Assembly (NCBI GenBank): GCA_964579675.1
Contig: CAZOIA010000145.1
Coordinates: 1 to 14,516 of the forward strand
Origin: CAZOIA01 sp964579675
GTDB lineage: Bacteria; Planctomycetota; Phycisphaerae; UBA1845; PWPN01
DNA length: 14,516 bases
Direction: 5' to 3'
Position 1 is the first letter of the stretch. The number at the start of each line of letters is the position of its first letter. The notes below the pieces were generated by a model that searched no databases, was not told the DNA's origin, and saw only the letters and a list, made by a program, of their open reading frames with translations. The translations under genes were made by a program, and so were the position numbers. This document shows, piece after piece, positions 6,823 through 13,755 of this stretch.

Positions 6823-8004
6823 TCATGCCTTGCCCAGCAGTTTTTCCAGCCGGTCGCAGCCTTCGCGGATCTGGTCGATGCTGGTGGCAAAGGAGAGGCG
6901 GACGTGGGTGTCCATGCCGAACGCGATGCCGGGCACCAGGGCAACGTGGGCCTCTTCAAGTACTTTGCCCGCGAACTCGACCGAGCCGCCCACGCCGAGC
7001 GAAGCGTAGGTGCTCGAGACGTTCGGGAACGCGTAGAACGCGCCGGTGGGCTGGACGCAGCTCATTCCTTTGATGGCGTTCAGGCGCTGGTGCATGTAGT
7101 CGGCCCGGCGCTCGAACTCCCTGCGCATGGTCTCGACCGCGCTCTGATCACCGGTGAGCGCCTCCACCAGGGCGTGTTGGCCGAATGTCGTCGTGCCGCT
7201 GGTGGTCTGGCTCTGGAGCTTGGCCATTGCCTTGATGATCGGTTCGGGCCCGGCGACGTACCCGATGCGCCAGCCGGTCATGGCATAGGTCTTAGAGCCG
7301 GCGTTGAAGGTTAACGTCTTCTCGTAAACGTCCGGCCCGGCCGCGGCGAAGCTCATGAACCGCTGGTTGCCGTAGATCAACCGGTCATACATCTCGTCGC
7401 TGAACACGATGATGTCCTTGGCCGCCACCACGTCGGCGACGGCCTTGACCTCCTCGGGGCTGTAGGTGAACCCGCCCGGGTTGCTCGGTGAGTTGAAGAT
7501 CACCGCGCGCGTCTTCGGCGTGACGGCGGCGGCAATCTCGTCGGGGCTGAGTTTGAAGCTGTTGGACTCCTTGCCCTCGATGATGACGGCCCTGGCCCCG
7601 CACAACTTGATCTGCTCGGGATACGTGACCCAATAGGGTGCAGGCAGGATCACCTCGTCGGACTCATCCAACAGAGCCGTGCAAGCCAGGAACAGCGCTT
7701 CCTTCCCCCCGACGGTGAGTATCACCTGGGAGGGTTTGTATTCGAGCCCGTTCTCGCGTTTGAGCTTCGAGCAGACGGCCTCCTTGGCCGCAGGAATCCC
7801 GGAGATGGGCTTGGCATAGCCGGTGTGGCCAGCTTCGAGGGCGGCCTTACAAGCGTTGCGGATGTTCTCGGGCGTGGTGAAGTCCGGCTCGCCGGCGCCG
7901 AAGCTCACGACGTCAATACCGTTCTGCTTCATGGCGGCCGCTTTGGCGCTTACCGCCTGGGTCGCCGATTCCGCCAGTTGTTGCACGCGCTGGGACAACT
8001 TCAT
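6823..8004 (-). CDS. aspC: Aspartate aminotransferase (class I, subgroup Ib)
   Basis: This PLP enzyme moves the amino group between aspartate and 2-oxoglutarate to give oxaloacetate and glutamate, in the cytoplasm. The 393-residue length fits subgroup Ib. The Schiff-base lysine is K238 in NAGSKTYAMTGWRIGY; N175 (NSPSNPGG), D203 (SDEMYD) and R369 (VRLSFA) are the expected PLP and alpha-carboxylate ligands. K101 in TVGGKEALF matches the lysine that subgroup Ib enzymes use for the side-chain carboxylate, which supports dicarboxylate specificity. The ATG at 8004 is chosen because AGGAG lies 9 nt upstream; a TTG 30 nt upstream is in frame but adds nothing conserved. The gene is divergent from ribE-pdxA, of which pdxA makes its cofactor precursor. 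Activity as a prephenate aminotransferase, known for some members, is possible. Confidence 0.92.
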   Translation of the reverse strand: MKLSQRVQQLAESATQAVSAKAAAMKQNGIDVVSFGAGEPDFTTPENIRNACKAALEAGHTGYAKPISGIPAAKEAVCSKLKRENGLEYKPSQVILTVGGKEALFLACTALLDESDEVILPAPYWVTYPEQIKLCGARAVIIEGKESNSFKLSPDEIAAAVTPKTRAVIFNSPSNPGGFTYSPEEVKAVADVVAAKDIIVFSDEMYDRLIYGNQRFMSFAAAGPDVYEKTLTFNAGSKTYAMTGWRIGYVAGPEPIIKAMAKLQSQTTSGTTTFGQHALVEALTGDQSAVETMRREFERRADYMHQRLNAIKGMSCVQPTGAFYAFPNVSSTYASLGVGGSVEFAGKVLEEAHVALVPGIAFGMDTHVRLSFATSIDQIREGCDRLEKLLGKA

Positions 8005-8081
8005 CACTAAGTGCTCCTGCTGCTGCAAGCTCAATTATTGGGCCTCGATTGAGCGAAATCCCATTGGGGCCCGAGTGCGGG

Positions 8082-8110
8082 ATTCTACGCAGCTCGCGGT
8101 TGTTGCACAA
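8082..8110 (-). promoter_or_regulatory. Candidate aspC promoter
   Basis: On the minus strand TTGTGC and TAGAAT are 17 nt apart, giving a start near 8075 and a leader of about 70 nt. The -10 box is good (five of six) but the -35 matches only TTG. Confidence 0.4.
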
Positions 8111-8167
8111 GCAGGCGGGCGGGCAAACCCCGAGAGTGCGGTGACCACGTGCCGGACCCGGCCATCC

Positions 8168-8197
8168 TTGACATCTCAACCGCCCACCGGCTAGCAT
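8168..8197 (+). promoter_or_regulatory. Promoter of ribE-pdxA
   Basis: A perfect TTGACA (8168-8173) and TAGCAT (8192-8197) are separated by 18 nt. Transcription would start near 8204, leaving a leader of about 40 nt. That is too short for an FMN riboswitch, and no RFN-element sequence is seen anywhere in the 240-bp divergent gap. Confidence 0.6.
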
Positions 8198-8244
8198 GAA
8201 GTAGTGATGACGGACGAGGCCCCGGGCAAAATGGTGTTCTTGTC

Positions 8245-8895
8245 ATGTTCACGGGTATTGTCCAGGCGATGGGGGTTGTACGATCGATCCAGCGGGGATC
8301 GACCGGCATCCGTCTTACCCTGGAAGCGCCCGAGTTGGATCGCCCCCTTCCTGACGGTGCCAGCGTCTGTGTGAGCGGCGTCTGTCTTACCGTAACCCGT
8401 TCCGACGAGATCGGTGTCGAATTCGACGTGGTCCCGGAGACACTGTTGCGCAGCACGCTCGGCTCGTGGTCCCCGGGTGGCCGCGTGAACCTGGAACGGA
8501 GCCTGCGGGCCGGCGAGGCCATGGACGGCCACCTTGTCCAGGGGCACGTGGACGGAATCGCCCGCGCCGCCGCCATCCGCCGCGGCAGCGAAGGGCACGT
8601 GGTGACTTTCGCCGCCGATGAGGTGCTCATGCCCTTTGTTATCCCGAAAGGCTCGATCGCCATCGACGGCGTGTCGCTGACCATCGCGGACGCGAATCAA
8701 AATGCGTTCAGCGTGGCGTTGATCCCGACGACTCTGGCCGCGACCACGCTCGAGTTTCTCGCCATCGGCGATCGGGTGAACGTGGAGACGGACGTCGTGG
8801 CACGAACGATCGTCACGACGATGCAGCGGTGGGGCAAGACAGCCCCGCCGCGGGAGATAACGGTCGAGCTGCTTCGAGAGCAGGGATTCATGTGA
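8245..8895 (+). CDS. ribE: Riboflavin synthase, alpha chain
   Basis: Riboflavin synthase dismutates two 6,7-dimethyl-8-ribityllumazines to riboflavin and a pyrimidinedione, the last step of vitamin B2 synthesis. The 216-residue protein begins with the diagnostic MFTGIV and contains the expected internal duplication: two lumazine-binding barrels (about 1-97 and 98-198), each with a matching strand-loop (SVCVSGVCLTV near 40-50 and SIAIDGVSLTI in the second). GHLVQGHVDG (95-104) links the halves. The C-terminal helix that drives trimerisation is present. No clear Shine-Dalgarno precedes the ATG, but the start is fixed by MFTGIV. pdxA follows 10 nt later, so the two genes are very likely cotranscribed. 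The name ribE follows Bacillus-style naming; the same enzyme is ribC in E. coli. Confidence 0.95.
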   Translation: MFTGIVQAMGVVRSIQRGSTGIRLTLEAPELDRPLPDGASVCVSGVCLTVTRSDEIGVEFDVVPETLLRSTLGSWSPGGRVNLERSLRAGEAMDGHLVQGHVDGIARAAAIRRGSEGHVVTFAADEVLMPFVIPKGSIAIDGVSLTIADANQNAFSVALIPTTLAATTLEFLAIGDRVNVETDVVARTIVTTMQRWGKTAPPREITVELLREQGFM

Positions 8896-8905
8896 TGCTT
8901 CGGCG

Positions 8906-10009
8906 ATGAGTGAATTGAACCCGAGGAACCTGGCCGATCTGAACCGCTGCCCGCCCAACCGCCGGCCGCTGGTCGGCATCACCATGGGCGACCCGGCTGG
9001 CGTCGGGGCGGAGGTGGTTGTCAAGGCGCTGGCGGATCCGGAGATCCGCGGCTTGGGCCGGTTCATCGTCTATGGCCTCAACGAGGCGATCGAATACGCC
9101 GCCGACTTGGCCGAGATCAACCCGTACTGGTTCCGCTTGCCTCATGAGCTGGTCAACCGGATCGAGAGCGGCGTGGTGGTGGCGGACTTCGACGAGTTCC
9201 CGATCTTCAGCCCGACCGTCCGCTGTCCGACGGGTGAGGGCGGCCGGGCCTCGATGCGGTTTCTCGATACCGCTATTGCCGCGGCCCGCGACGGTGCCCT
9301 CGAGGCGATCGCGACCGCCCCGATCTGCAAGGAGAGCTGGCACCTGGCCGGCTATCGTTTCCCCGGACACACCGAGAAGCTTGGCCACGCCTTCAAGACC
9401 CGCCGCGTCACCATGATGTTCGTCGGGCAGAAACTGCGGGTCGCGCTGGCGAGCATCCACGAGGCGTTGTTCGAGCTCCGCAACTCGTTCACCATCGGGC
9501 GCGTGTTCCAGCCGATCGACCAGATGTCGGAGGCCCTACGCGACTGGTTCGGGATCGAGCATCCGCGCATCGCGGTGTGTGGGCTGAATCCGCACGCCGG
9601 CGAGAACGGGATGTTCGGCGACGAGGAGAGGCGGATCATCGAGCCGGCGATCGTGATGGCCCGCGAGGCGGGCTGGTCTGTCGAAGGGCCTTTCCCCTCT
9701 GATACCCTCTTCTGGCGGGCGGCCCAGGGGCACTTCGACGGCATCGTCGCCATGTACCACGACCAGGGCTTGATCCCGATCAAGCTGCTGGCGTTCGAGA
9801 GCGCCTGCCAGACCACGCTCGGCCTGCCCATCATCCGCACGAGCGTCGATCACGGAACCGCATTCGACATCGTCGGGCAGAACGAGGCTAATCCCGAAAG
9901 CATGAAATCCGCGATCCGGCTTGCGTGCGGGATGGTCCTGGGCAACCGCAGGTCGTCCGCTGTCGCCACTACCCCCGCCGAGCCGACAACCGCCGAAGAA
10001 CCCAGATGA
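8906..10009 (+). CDS. pdxA: 4-hydroxythreonine-4-phosphate dehydrogenase
   Basis: PdxA oxidises 4-phosphohydroxy-L-threonine with NAD to a product that becomes 3-amino-2-oxopropyl phosphate, used by PdxJ to build pyridoxine 5'-phosphate in the DXP-dependent vitamin B6 route. The 367-residue protein shows GITMGDPAGVGAE (24-36), ATAPICKE (136-143), GHTE (154-157), NPHAGENGMFGDEE (228-241), YHDQGLIPIK (284-293) and RTSVDHGTAFDI (311-322). H185, H230 and H285 correspond to the three metal-binding histidines of the E. coli enzyme. The start at 8906 leaves an N-terminal extension of about 20 residues before the conserved fold and has no strong Shine-Dalgarno, consistent with coupling to ribE just upstream. 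The last ~20 residues (Thr, Pro and Glu rich) are a non-conserved tail. Confidence 0.95.
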   Translation: MSELNPRNLADLNRCPPNRRPLVGITMGDPAGVGAEVVVKALADPEIRGLGRFIVYGLNEAIEYAADLAEINPYWFRLPHELVNRIESGVVVADFDEFPIFSPTVRCPTGEGGRASMRFLDTAIAAARDGALEAIATAPICKESWHLAGYRFPGHTEKLGHAFKTRRVTMMFVGQKLRVALASIHEALFELRNSFTIGRVFQPIDQMSEALRDWFGIEHPRIAVCGLNPHAGENGMFGDEERRIIEPAIVMAREAGWSVEGPFPSDTLFWRAAQGHFDGIVAMYHDQGLIPIKLLAFESACQTTLGLPIIRTSVDHGTAFDIVGQNEANPESMKSAIRLACGMVLGNRRSSAVATTPAEPTTAEEPR

Positions 10010-10025
10010 ACCTCGATAGAACAGA

Positions 10026-10045
10026 AGGTCGGTGGCGGCCGACCT
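10026..10045 (+). terminator. Hairpin after pdxA, possible terminator
   Basis: AGGTCGG/CCGACCT forms a perfect 7-bp stem with a 6-nt loop, 16 nt after the pdxA stop. No T-tract follows, so termination by this site alone is uncertain. Confidence 0.4.
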
Positions 10046-10138
10046 CAGAGCAAGCCGGTTCGGAAGGGCTGCGCGATCGCTTGCTCTCCCACGCTCACCC
10101 CCGCCCCCTTTCTCCCTCCTTGATCCTCTCGCTGCCTC

Positions 10139-10161
10139 CGTGGTGAATCATTTCAACCACG
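10139..10161. repeat. Hairpin over the aroA stop codon
   Basis: CGTGGT (10139-10144) and ACCACG (10156-10161) pair, with GAA/TTC inside and one bulged base. It lies between convergent pdxA and aroA and includes the aroA stop codon, so it could serve as a weak 3'-end structure for either transcript. Confidence 0.3.
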
Positions 10162-11433
10162 CTGTTCCGGATGCAGATCCGCGCCGAGGTTGGCCATGCA
10201 CTCGACGAAAGTGGGGAAGGTGACCTCGACGGCCTGGGCGGTGCGGATGCGGGTCTCGCCGTTGATTGCCGTGGCCGCCACCGCCAGGGCCATGACCACC
10301 CGGTGGTCGTCGTGGCCATCGACCTCGGCCGCCCGCAGATCCCGCCGCTCGATGTCCAGGCCGTCGGGGCGCTCGGTGATTCCGGCGCCCATTCTGGACA
10401 GCTCGGCAGCCATCACCGCGATGCGGTCGGTCTCCTTGAGGCGGGCCTGGGGGACGTTGACCAGTGAGGTGCGTCCCTCGGCGAAGCAGCCGACGACGGC
10501 CATCATGGGCAGGGCGTCGGGCGTGGCGTTGAGGTCGAGCCGGCAGCCGGTGAGCTTGCCGGGGCGTACCCGGATGCAGTCGGGCTCGACGTCGATCCGG
10601 GCACCCATCTGCCGGAGGTAATCGACCACCGCCTTGTCACCCTGGGCGTCATTCATGTCCAGGCCGCGCAGACAAACGTCGTTGTCGCCGAGCACGCCGG
10701 CGGCGAGGAAAAAGGTCGCGGACGAGAAATCCGCCGGGACGCGGACATCGATCGGGCGGTACCGCTGGTTGCCCGGTACGCGGAACCGGCGCAGCTCGTC
10801 CCGCTCAAGCTCGATACCGCCTCGCCTGAGCCAGTCGAGCGTCATGTGCACGTAAGGCTGCTCGTTCAGCAGCGGGACATCGATCTCGGTGTCGCCGTCA
10901 CCGAGCGGGGTGGTCATGAGCAGGCTGGTCAGGTACTGGCTGGTGACCGCCTCGATGCTGGTCCGCCCGCCGCGAAGCCGACCCTCCACGATAAGTGGCG
11001 CACACCCGTTGCCTCGGGTGCTGATCACCGAAGCCCCGAGGTCGTTGAGCGAGTCGGCGAGGGGCCCGACCGGGCGACGGCGGATCTGGTCGTCGCCGGT
11101 GAAGACCGCCTGACCTTCCGCCAGCAGCGCGGCCGACCCGAGTGCCACCCGGAGGGTGGTGCCGGAGTTCCGCACATCGATGACATCCTCCGGCGTAGCT
11201 GGTTGGCCTCCGGTGCCGCGGACGCGCCAGAATCCGCTGTGGGTCTCAATGTCGGCTCCAAGCGCCCGGTAGGCATCGACGGCGGCCAGGGTGTCGGCCG
11301 AGGCCAGCGGGGCCTCGATAAGGCTCTCGCCCCGGGCCAGCGACGCGATGGCCACCGCCCGGACCGTGTGCGACTTGGAGCCGGGGATCTCAACGCTGCC
11401 TTCGAGCCGGGATCGCCTGCAGACAAGTTGCAT
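10153..11433 (-). CDS. aroA: 3-phosphoshikimate 1-carboxyvinyltransferase (EPSP synthase)
   Basis: AroA transfers the enolpyruvyl group of PEP to shikimate 3-phosphate, the sixth step of the shikimate pathway to aromatic amino acids. The 426-residue length and motif order fit: PGSKSHTVRA (18-26, the substrate-binding SKS), DVRNSGTTLR (86-95), RRRPVGPL (118-125), TSQYLTSLLM (164-173), DFSSATFFLA (235-244), D306 in TPDALPM (the expected catalytic Asp), RLKETDR (331-337) and DDHRV (375-379). The ATG at 11433 is chosen because GAGGG lies 7-8 nt upstream and the protein then starts just before the first conserved strand; the frame is open a further 57 codons upstream but without conserved sequence. 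The gene is alone, convergent with pdxA and downstream of the terminator of PEP-CTERM gene A. Glyphosate sensitivity cannot be judged. Confidence 0.95.
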   Translation of the reverse strand: MQLVCRRSRLEGSVEIPGSKSHTVRAVAIASLARGESLIEAPLASADTLAAVDAYRALGADIETHSGFWRVRGTGGQPATPEDVIDVRNSGTTLRVALGSAALLAEGQAVFTGDDQIRRRPVGPLADSLNDLGASVISTRGNGCAPLIVEGRLRGGRTSIEAVTSQYLTSLLMTTPLGDGDTEIDVPLLNEQPYVHMTLDWLRRGGIELERDELRRFRVPGNQRYRPIDVRVPADFSSATFFLAAGVLGDNDVCLRGLDMNDAQGDKAVVDYLRQMGARIDVEPDCIRVRPGKLTGCRLDLNATPDALPMMAVVGCFAEGRTSLVNVPQARLKETDRIAVMAAELSRMGAGITERPDGLDIERRDLRAAEVDGHDDHRVVMALAVAATAINGETRIRTAQAVEVTFPTFVECMANLGADLHPEQRG

Positions 11434-11494
11434 GACTCGGCCCTCTCTTGCCAGGCCCGTGGGACCAGCCTCAGCCCAACCCAAGGGCAGGGTC

Positions 11495-11523
11495 AACATG
11501 CTCCAACCAGGGTGTCCTGTCAA
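11495..11523 (-). promoter_or_regulatory. Candidate aroA promoter
   Basis: On the minus strand a perfect TTGACA (11523-11518) is followed after 17 nt by CATGTT (11500-11495), a weak -10 box with three of six matches. It lies between the terminator of the upstream gene and the aroA start, giving a leader of about 55 nt. Confidence 0.4.
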
Positions 11524-11559
11524 GCGGGTGATGGACGAGGGCGCCGTGCACCGGCCAAG

Positions 11560-11592
11560 AAAAACACCGGCACGCCTCTGCGTGCCGGTGTT
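11560..11592 (-). terminator. Rho-independent terminator of PEP-CTERM gene A
   Basis: A perfect 13-bp stem (AACACCGGCACGC and its complement) with a 4-nt loop is followed on the minus strand by a T-rich run. It lies about 40 nt after the gene A stop and separates it from aroA. Confidence 0.88.
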
Positions 11593-11631
11593 CGTGAATC
11601 GCAAAGTTGCCGCTTCCGGGACCGAGCGGTT

Positions 11632-12417
11632 TCAGGCGACGCGCCGTCGCCTTATCAGCAGCAGGATGCCCACGCCGAGCAGGGACAACGTCGCCGGCTC
11701 GGGGATCACATCGAACGTGCTGCTGCCAATGGCAGTGTCGTCGCTCGTGAGTGAGAACATCCACTGCGACTCGATGCTGCTGAGAGTATCCAAGATCGGC
11801 TCTCGTGTCGTCAGCGGGGGCCGCACAGGCCTGCCTGCCCTCACTCTGGCCCACAGACCGGGACCCGGCGTGCCGCACGCTTGCACCACCCGAATCAGGT
11901 ACGCCCAGACGGTCGCGCCATTGTATCGGGCTGCATATGCGTCGCCGCCCGCGCCCATCAACCCAGCCAATAGGACCGAGCCGCTGTTATCCGTGTCGAG
12001 GACCGCCACCGTCGCCTGGGCGATGGCATCGGGATCGGTCAGGGGATCGAAACCGATGGTCGCCGAGGTGATATCGAAGGTGGTAGTAGCCCCGCCCGCC
12101 AAAACCTCGAAATCGACGCCGACCACCGGGTCCGCCTCAAACGCGAGATCCAAAGTATTGAGCGTGGCCAGCACCGTACCATCTCCTGCCACGATGGGCT
12201 CGGGCTGATTGAGCGACCACGCGTATTGGCCCGTCGTGTTTGCCGGAAAGAAGTACTCGAGCTCGCCGGTCTTGGAACCTGCGCTGGCCTCGATCGTCAC
12301 CATTGTTCCGGTCAGGGGAGTTCCAGCCGCCAGCCCGGTGGCCGCTGAAGTCATCAGGGCCGCCACAGCCAGCGTCGTCGCAAGCCACGATCTCGACCCC
12401 CACCTGCTTGTTGCCAT
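11632..12417 (-). CDS. PEP-CTERM secreted protein, array member A
   Basis: The 261-residue protein has a Sec signal (about residues 1-31) and a canonical PEP-CTERM tail: IPEP at 238-241, a Leu/Ile-rich segment and RRRR near the end. PEP-CTERM tails are anchored and cut by exosortase on the way to the outer surface or matrix. The mature domain matches array members B and C in order: an IEA strand, KTGE (49-52), SLNQP (68-72), LDLAFEADP (89-97), then FDPLTDPDA (123-131) followed by a DxDxxG-like loop (DTDNSG), ARYN and a W-containing strand before the tail. No enzyme motif is recognised; a structural or adhesive role is inferred. The ATG at 12417 has GGAGG 8 nt upstream. The gene has its own promoter and terminator. 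A is clearly more divergent than B and C. Confidence 0.87.
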   Translation of the reverse strand: MATSRWGSRSWLATTLAVAALMTSAATGLAAGTPLTGTMVTIEASAGSKTGELEYFFPANTTGQYAWSLNQPEPIVAGDGTVLATLNTLDLAFEADPVVGVDFEVLAGGATTTFDITSATIGFDPLTDPDAIAQATVAVLDTDNSGSVLLAGLMGAGGDAYAARYNGATVWAYLIRVVQACGTPGPGLWARVRAGRPVRPPLTTREPILDTLSSIESQWMFSLTSDDTAIGSSTFDVIPEPATLSLLGVGILLLIRRRRVA

Positions 12418-12541
12418 AGAGCCGTCCTCCTCCTCAAAGATTTGCGCTTTTCCCAACCCTTAGCGTATTTGCGCTGGGGGCGAAAGGGTTGCATACAAAG
12501 GGTGAGATATCCCTTCCTCTTCGTCTCACCATTGTTGGTCC
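12418..12541 (-). promoter_or_regulatory. Conserved structured leader, gene A
   Basis: The predicted 5' untranslated region folds as a hairpin GGTGAGA/TCTCACC (12501-12530) near the transcription start, then an 8-bp stem CAACCCTT/AAGGGTTG (12454-12461 with 12484-12491) enclosing AGCG/CGCT. Next is a single-stranded run with AAGCGCAAAT (12440-12449 on the complement), and finally an AGGAGG Shine-Dalgarno. GCGCAAAT occurs a second time within the inner loop region. The order and the box match the leader of gene B. I could not assign it to a known riboswitch class. Confidence 0.5.
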
Positions 12542-12547
12542 TCATAC

Positions 12548-12576
12548 ATTCTACCCGATGGTCCCCATAACTGCAA
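12548..12576 (-). promoter_or_regulatory. Promoter of PEP-CTERM gene A
   Basis: On the minus strand TTGCAG and TAGAAT are exactly 17 nt apart, placing the start near 12541, about 10 nt before the first leader hairpin. A run of eight T residues lies just upstream of the -35 box. Confidence 0.6.
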
Positions 12577-12637
12577 CAAAAAAAACAAGAAATGCGGGGG
12601 GCAGTCCCGGGGGACGTTCAGGATCGTCGGTCAACAG

Positions 12638-12712
12638 GGGCGGAGCACACCGGCTCTCTTTATAACTCCTTTAATTAGTGCACCTTACGCCTCGACGGGC
12701 ACCGCTCCGCCC
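12638..12712. repeat. 9-bp inverted repeat flanking an AT-rich segment
   Basis: GGGCGGAGC (12638-12646) and GCTCCGCCC (12704-12712) are perfect inverted repeats 57 bp apart. The segment between is unusually AT-rich in its left half (TTTATAACTCCTTTAATTAG). It lies between the terminator of gene B and the promoter of gene A and contains no gene. Confidence 0.45.
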
Positions 12713-12714
12713 TC

Positions 12715-12746
12715 AAAAAAACGGGCCGCCCCGACTGGACGGCCCG
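12715..12746 (-). terminator. Rho-independent terminator of PEP-CTERM gene B
   Basis: A CGGGCCG/CGGCCCG stem (12722-12746) is followed on the minus strand by seven T residues. It begins 25 nt after the gene B stop and closely resembles the terminator after gene C. Confidence 0.87.
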
Positions 12747-12771
12747 CGTGTGCTCGTTCGTTATTCGCCGG

Positions 12772-13584
12772 TCAGGCCGGCCGGCGCCGGGTCCGAATCA
12801 TCGCCAGGCCGCCGAGACCCAGGAGCACCAAACTCGCCGGCTCCGGGACTACTTCAAACCGACTTGTCCCGCTCGCCGAGTCGTTCGGGGTCAAAGAGAA
12901 GTAGAAGTGAGACGAGATACTACTAACGGTCGCCGGGATCGTTTCCCACAAGGTGGGCAGCTCCGGTCTCCGATCGGTGTCATATTCCGAAGCCCCTGTA
13001 GCCGCGACCACCGGGTCCGTGAGGAGGCCGGTCCAGATATTGACCGGGGGGGCCGGGGGCGCGGGGTTGTTGTAACGGGCCTCGTACGCGGCACCGCCGT
13101 CGAAAAGGCCGGTCAACGTGGCACCGTCAACGTCATTGTCGGTGACCGTGAGCCCCGCGGTTGCATAGGCATCCGGATCCGTCAGTGGATCGAAGCTGAT
13201 GATCGCCGAGTTGATCTCGAAGTCCGTGCCGTACTCGTCCGCCACCACGCTGAAATTGAGCGTCACGGCCGGATCCGCGTTGAACACCAGATCGAGCAAA
13301 TCGAACGTCCCCAATTCGATCTGGTTCTGGGTTGATAAGATGGTCACGGGCTGGTCGAGGCTGTACCTATACTCTCCTTGGATAACCGTTCCGATGGGGA
13401 AGACCTTCTCGAACTCACCCGTCTCGGTGCCCCCGGGCGTTTCGGCCTCGGCCTCGATGTGCACGATAGCGGCGGTCATGGGTATGGCTTCAGCCCAAAC
13501 GCTACCTGCTGGCACCAGCAGTGCTACCGTCGCAAAGACAGCACCACTTAGCCATCCTACTCGTCCGGTCTTATTGTGTAGCAT
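12772..13584 (-). CDS. PEP-CTERM secreted protein, array member B
   Basis: The 270-residue protein has a Sec signal (about 1-31, ending SVWA) and a canonical PEP-CTERM tail (VPEP at 246-249, hydrophobic LVLLGLGGLAMI, RTRRR). The mature domain follows the same plan as member A: HIEAEAE (42-48), ETGEFE (54-59), YSLDQPV (74-80), LLDLVFNADP (96-105), FDPLTDPDAYATA (131-143), then a DNDVDG loop that fits a DxDxDG calcium-binding pattern, ARYNN, and a Pro-rich linker. Surface or matrix location is inferred from the sorting signal. The ATG at 13584 has AGGAGG 10 nt upstream; a GTG at 13686 is in frame but would turn the conserved leader into coding sequence and hide the signal peptide. The 3' half is nearly identical in DNA to member C, 1328 bp away, indicating recent duplication or gene conversion. 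Confidence 0.9.
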   Translation of the reverse strand: MLHNKTGRVGWLSGAVFATVALLVPAGSVWAEAIPMTAAIVHIEAEAETPGGTETGEFEKVFPIGTVIQGEYRYSLDQPVTILSTQNQIELGTFDLLDLVFNADPAVTLNFSVVADEYGTDFEINSAIISFDPLTDPDAYATAGLTVTDNDVDGATLTGLFDGGAAYEARYNNPAPPAPPVNIWTGLLTDPVVAATGASEYDTDRRPELPTLWETIPATVSSISSHFYFSLTPNDSASGTSRFEVVPEPASLVLLGLGGLAMIRTRRRPA

Positions 13585-13696
13585 GCGTCGTTGCCCTCCT
13601 GATGTTATTTGCGCTTCACTTACCCTCCCTAACGCTATGGCGCAAAGAGATATTGCCGCAGATGGTGAGATGTTCTTTCCTCTCACCTATAGATTT
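13585..13696 (-). promoter_or_regulatory. Conserved structured leader, gene B
   Basis: The predicted leader starts with GGTGAGA/TCTCACC (13664-13687, 10-nt loop). A second stem-loop follows, CUCUUU/AGGGAG with GCGC/GCGU inside (13625-13649). Next come AAGCGCAAAT (13607-13616 on the complement) and AGGAGG. It shares element order and the 10-nt box with the gene A leader although the second stems differ in sequence. TTTGCGC in the second stem can also pair with the GCGCAAA of the box, giving an alternative fold. Confidence 0.5.
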
Positions 13697-13702
13697 GGCG
13701 TT

Positions 13703-13731
13703 ATTTTAACCGGCCTCCGGCACCGTTGCAA
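13703..13731 (-). promoter_or_regulatory. Promoter of PEP-CTERM gene B
   Basis: On the minus strand TTGCAA and TAAAAT are exactly 17 nt apart; predicted start near 13696. The boxes and spacing match those of gene A. Confidence 0.6.
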
Positions 13732-13755
13732 GAAGAAAATGTCAAAAAAATGCAG

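Noticed and set aside
6601..7314. 237-codon plus-strand ORF that contains the SPKRKRG string
   Set aside because: It translates the intergenic repeat and then the antisense of aspC; not a gene.
8198..8244. FMN riboswitch expected before ribE
   Set aside because: The leader is only about 40 nt and has none of the RFN-element conserved sequence.
8191..9066. 291-codon minus-strand ORF antisense to ribE and pdxA
   Set aside because: Crosses two well-supported genes and the ribE promoter; a shadow frame.
10846..11754. 302-codon plus-strand ORF antisense to aroA and the gap beyond
   Set aside because: Lies opposite conserved EPSP synthase motifs and runs through a terminator; a shadow frame.
12418..12456. 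In-frame TTG extension of gene A by 13 codons
   Set aside because: It overlaps the Shine-Dalgarno of the ATG at 12417 and precedes the signal peptide with acidic residues.
12435..12475. Resemblance of the leader A boxes (ACGCTAAGGG and GCGCAAAT) to parts of the class I cyclic di-GMP riboswitch
   Set aside because: The stretch between the boxes is far too short for the two-helix GEMM architecture and the GGCAAACC block is missing; kept as an unassigned leader.
12434..12532. A 32-codon ORF in the gene A leader ending at the Shine-Dalgarno
   Set aside because: Gene B has no counterpart ATG and the shared box falls in a different phase, so the shared signal is in the nucleotides rather than the peptide.
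13585..13686. In-frame GTG extension of gene B by 34 codons
   Set aside because: It would bury the signal peptide and overlap the leader hairpin shared with gene A; the ATG at 13584 has a good AGGAGG.
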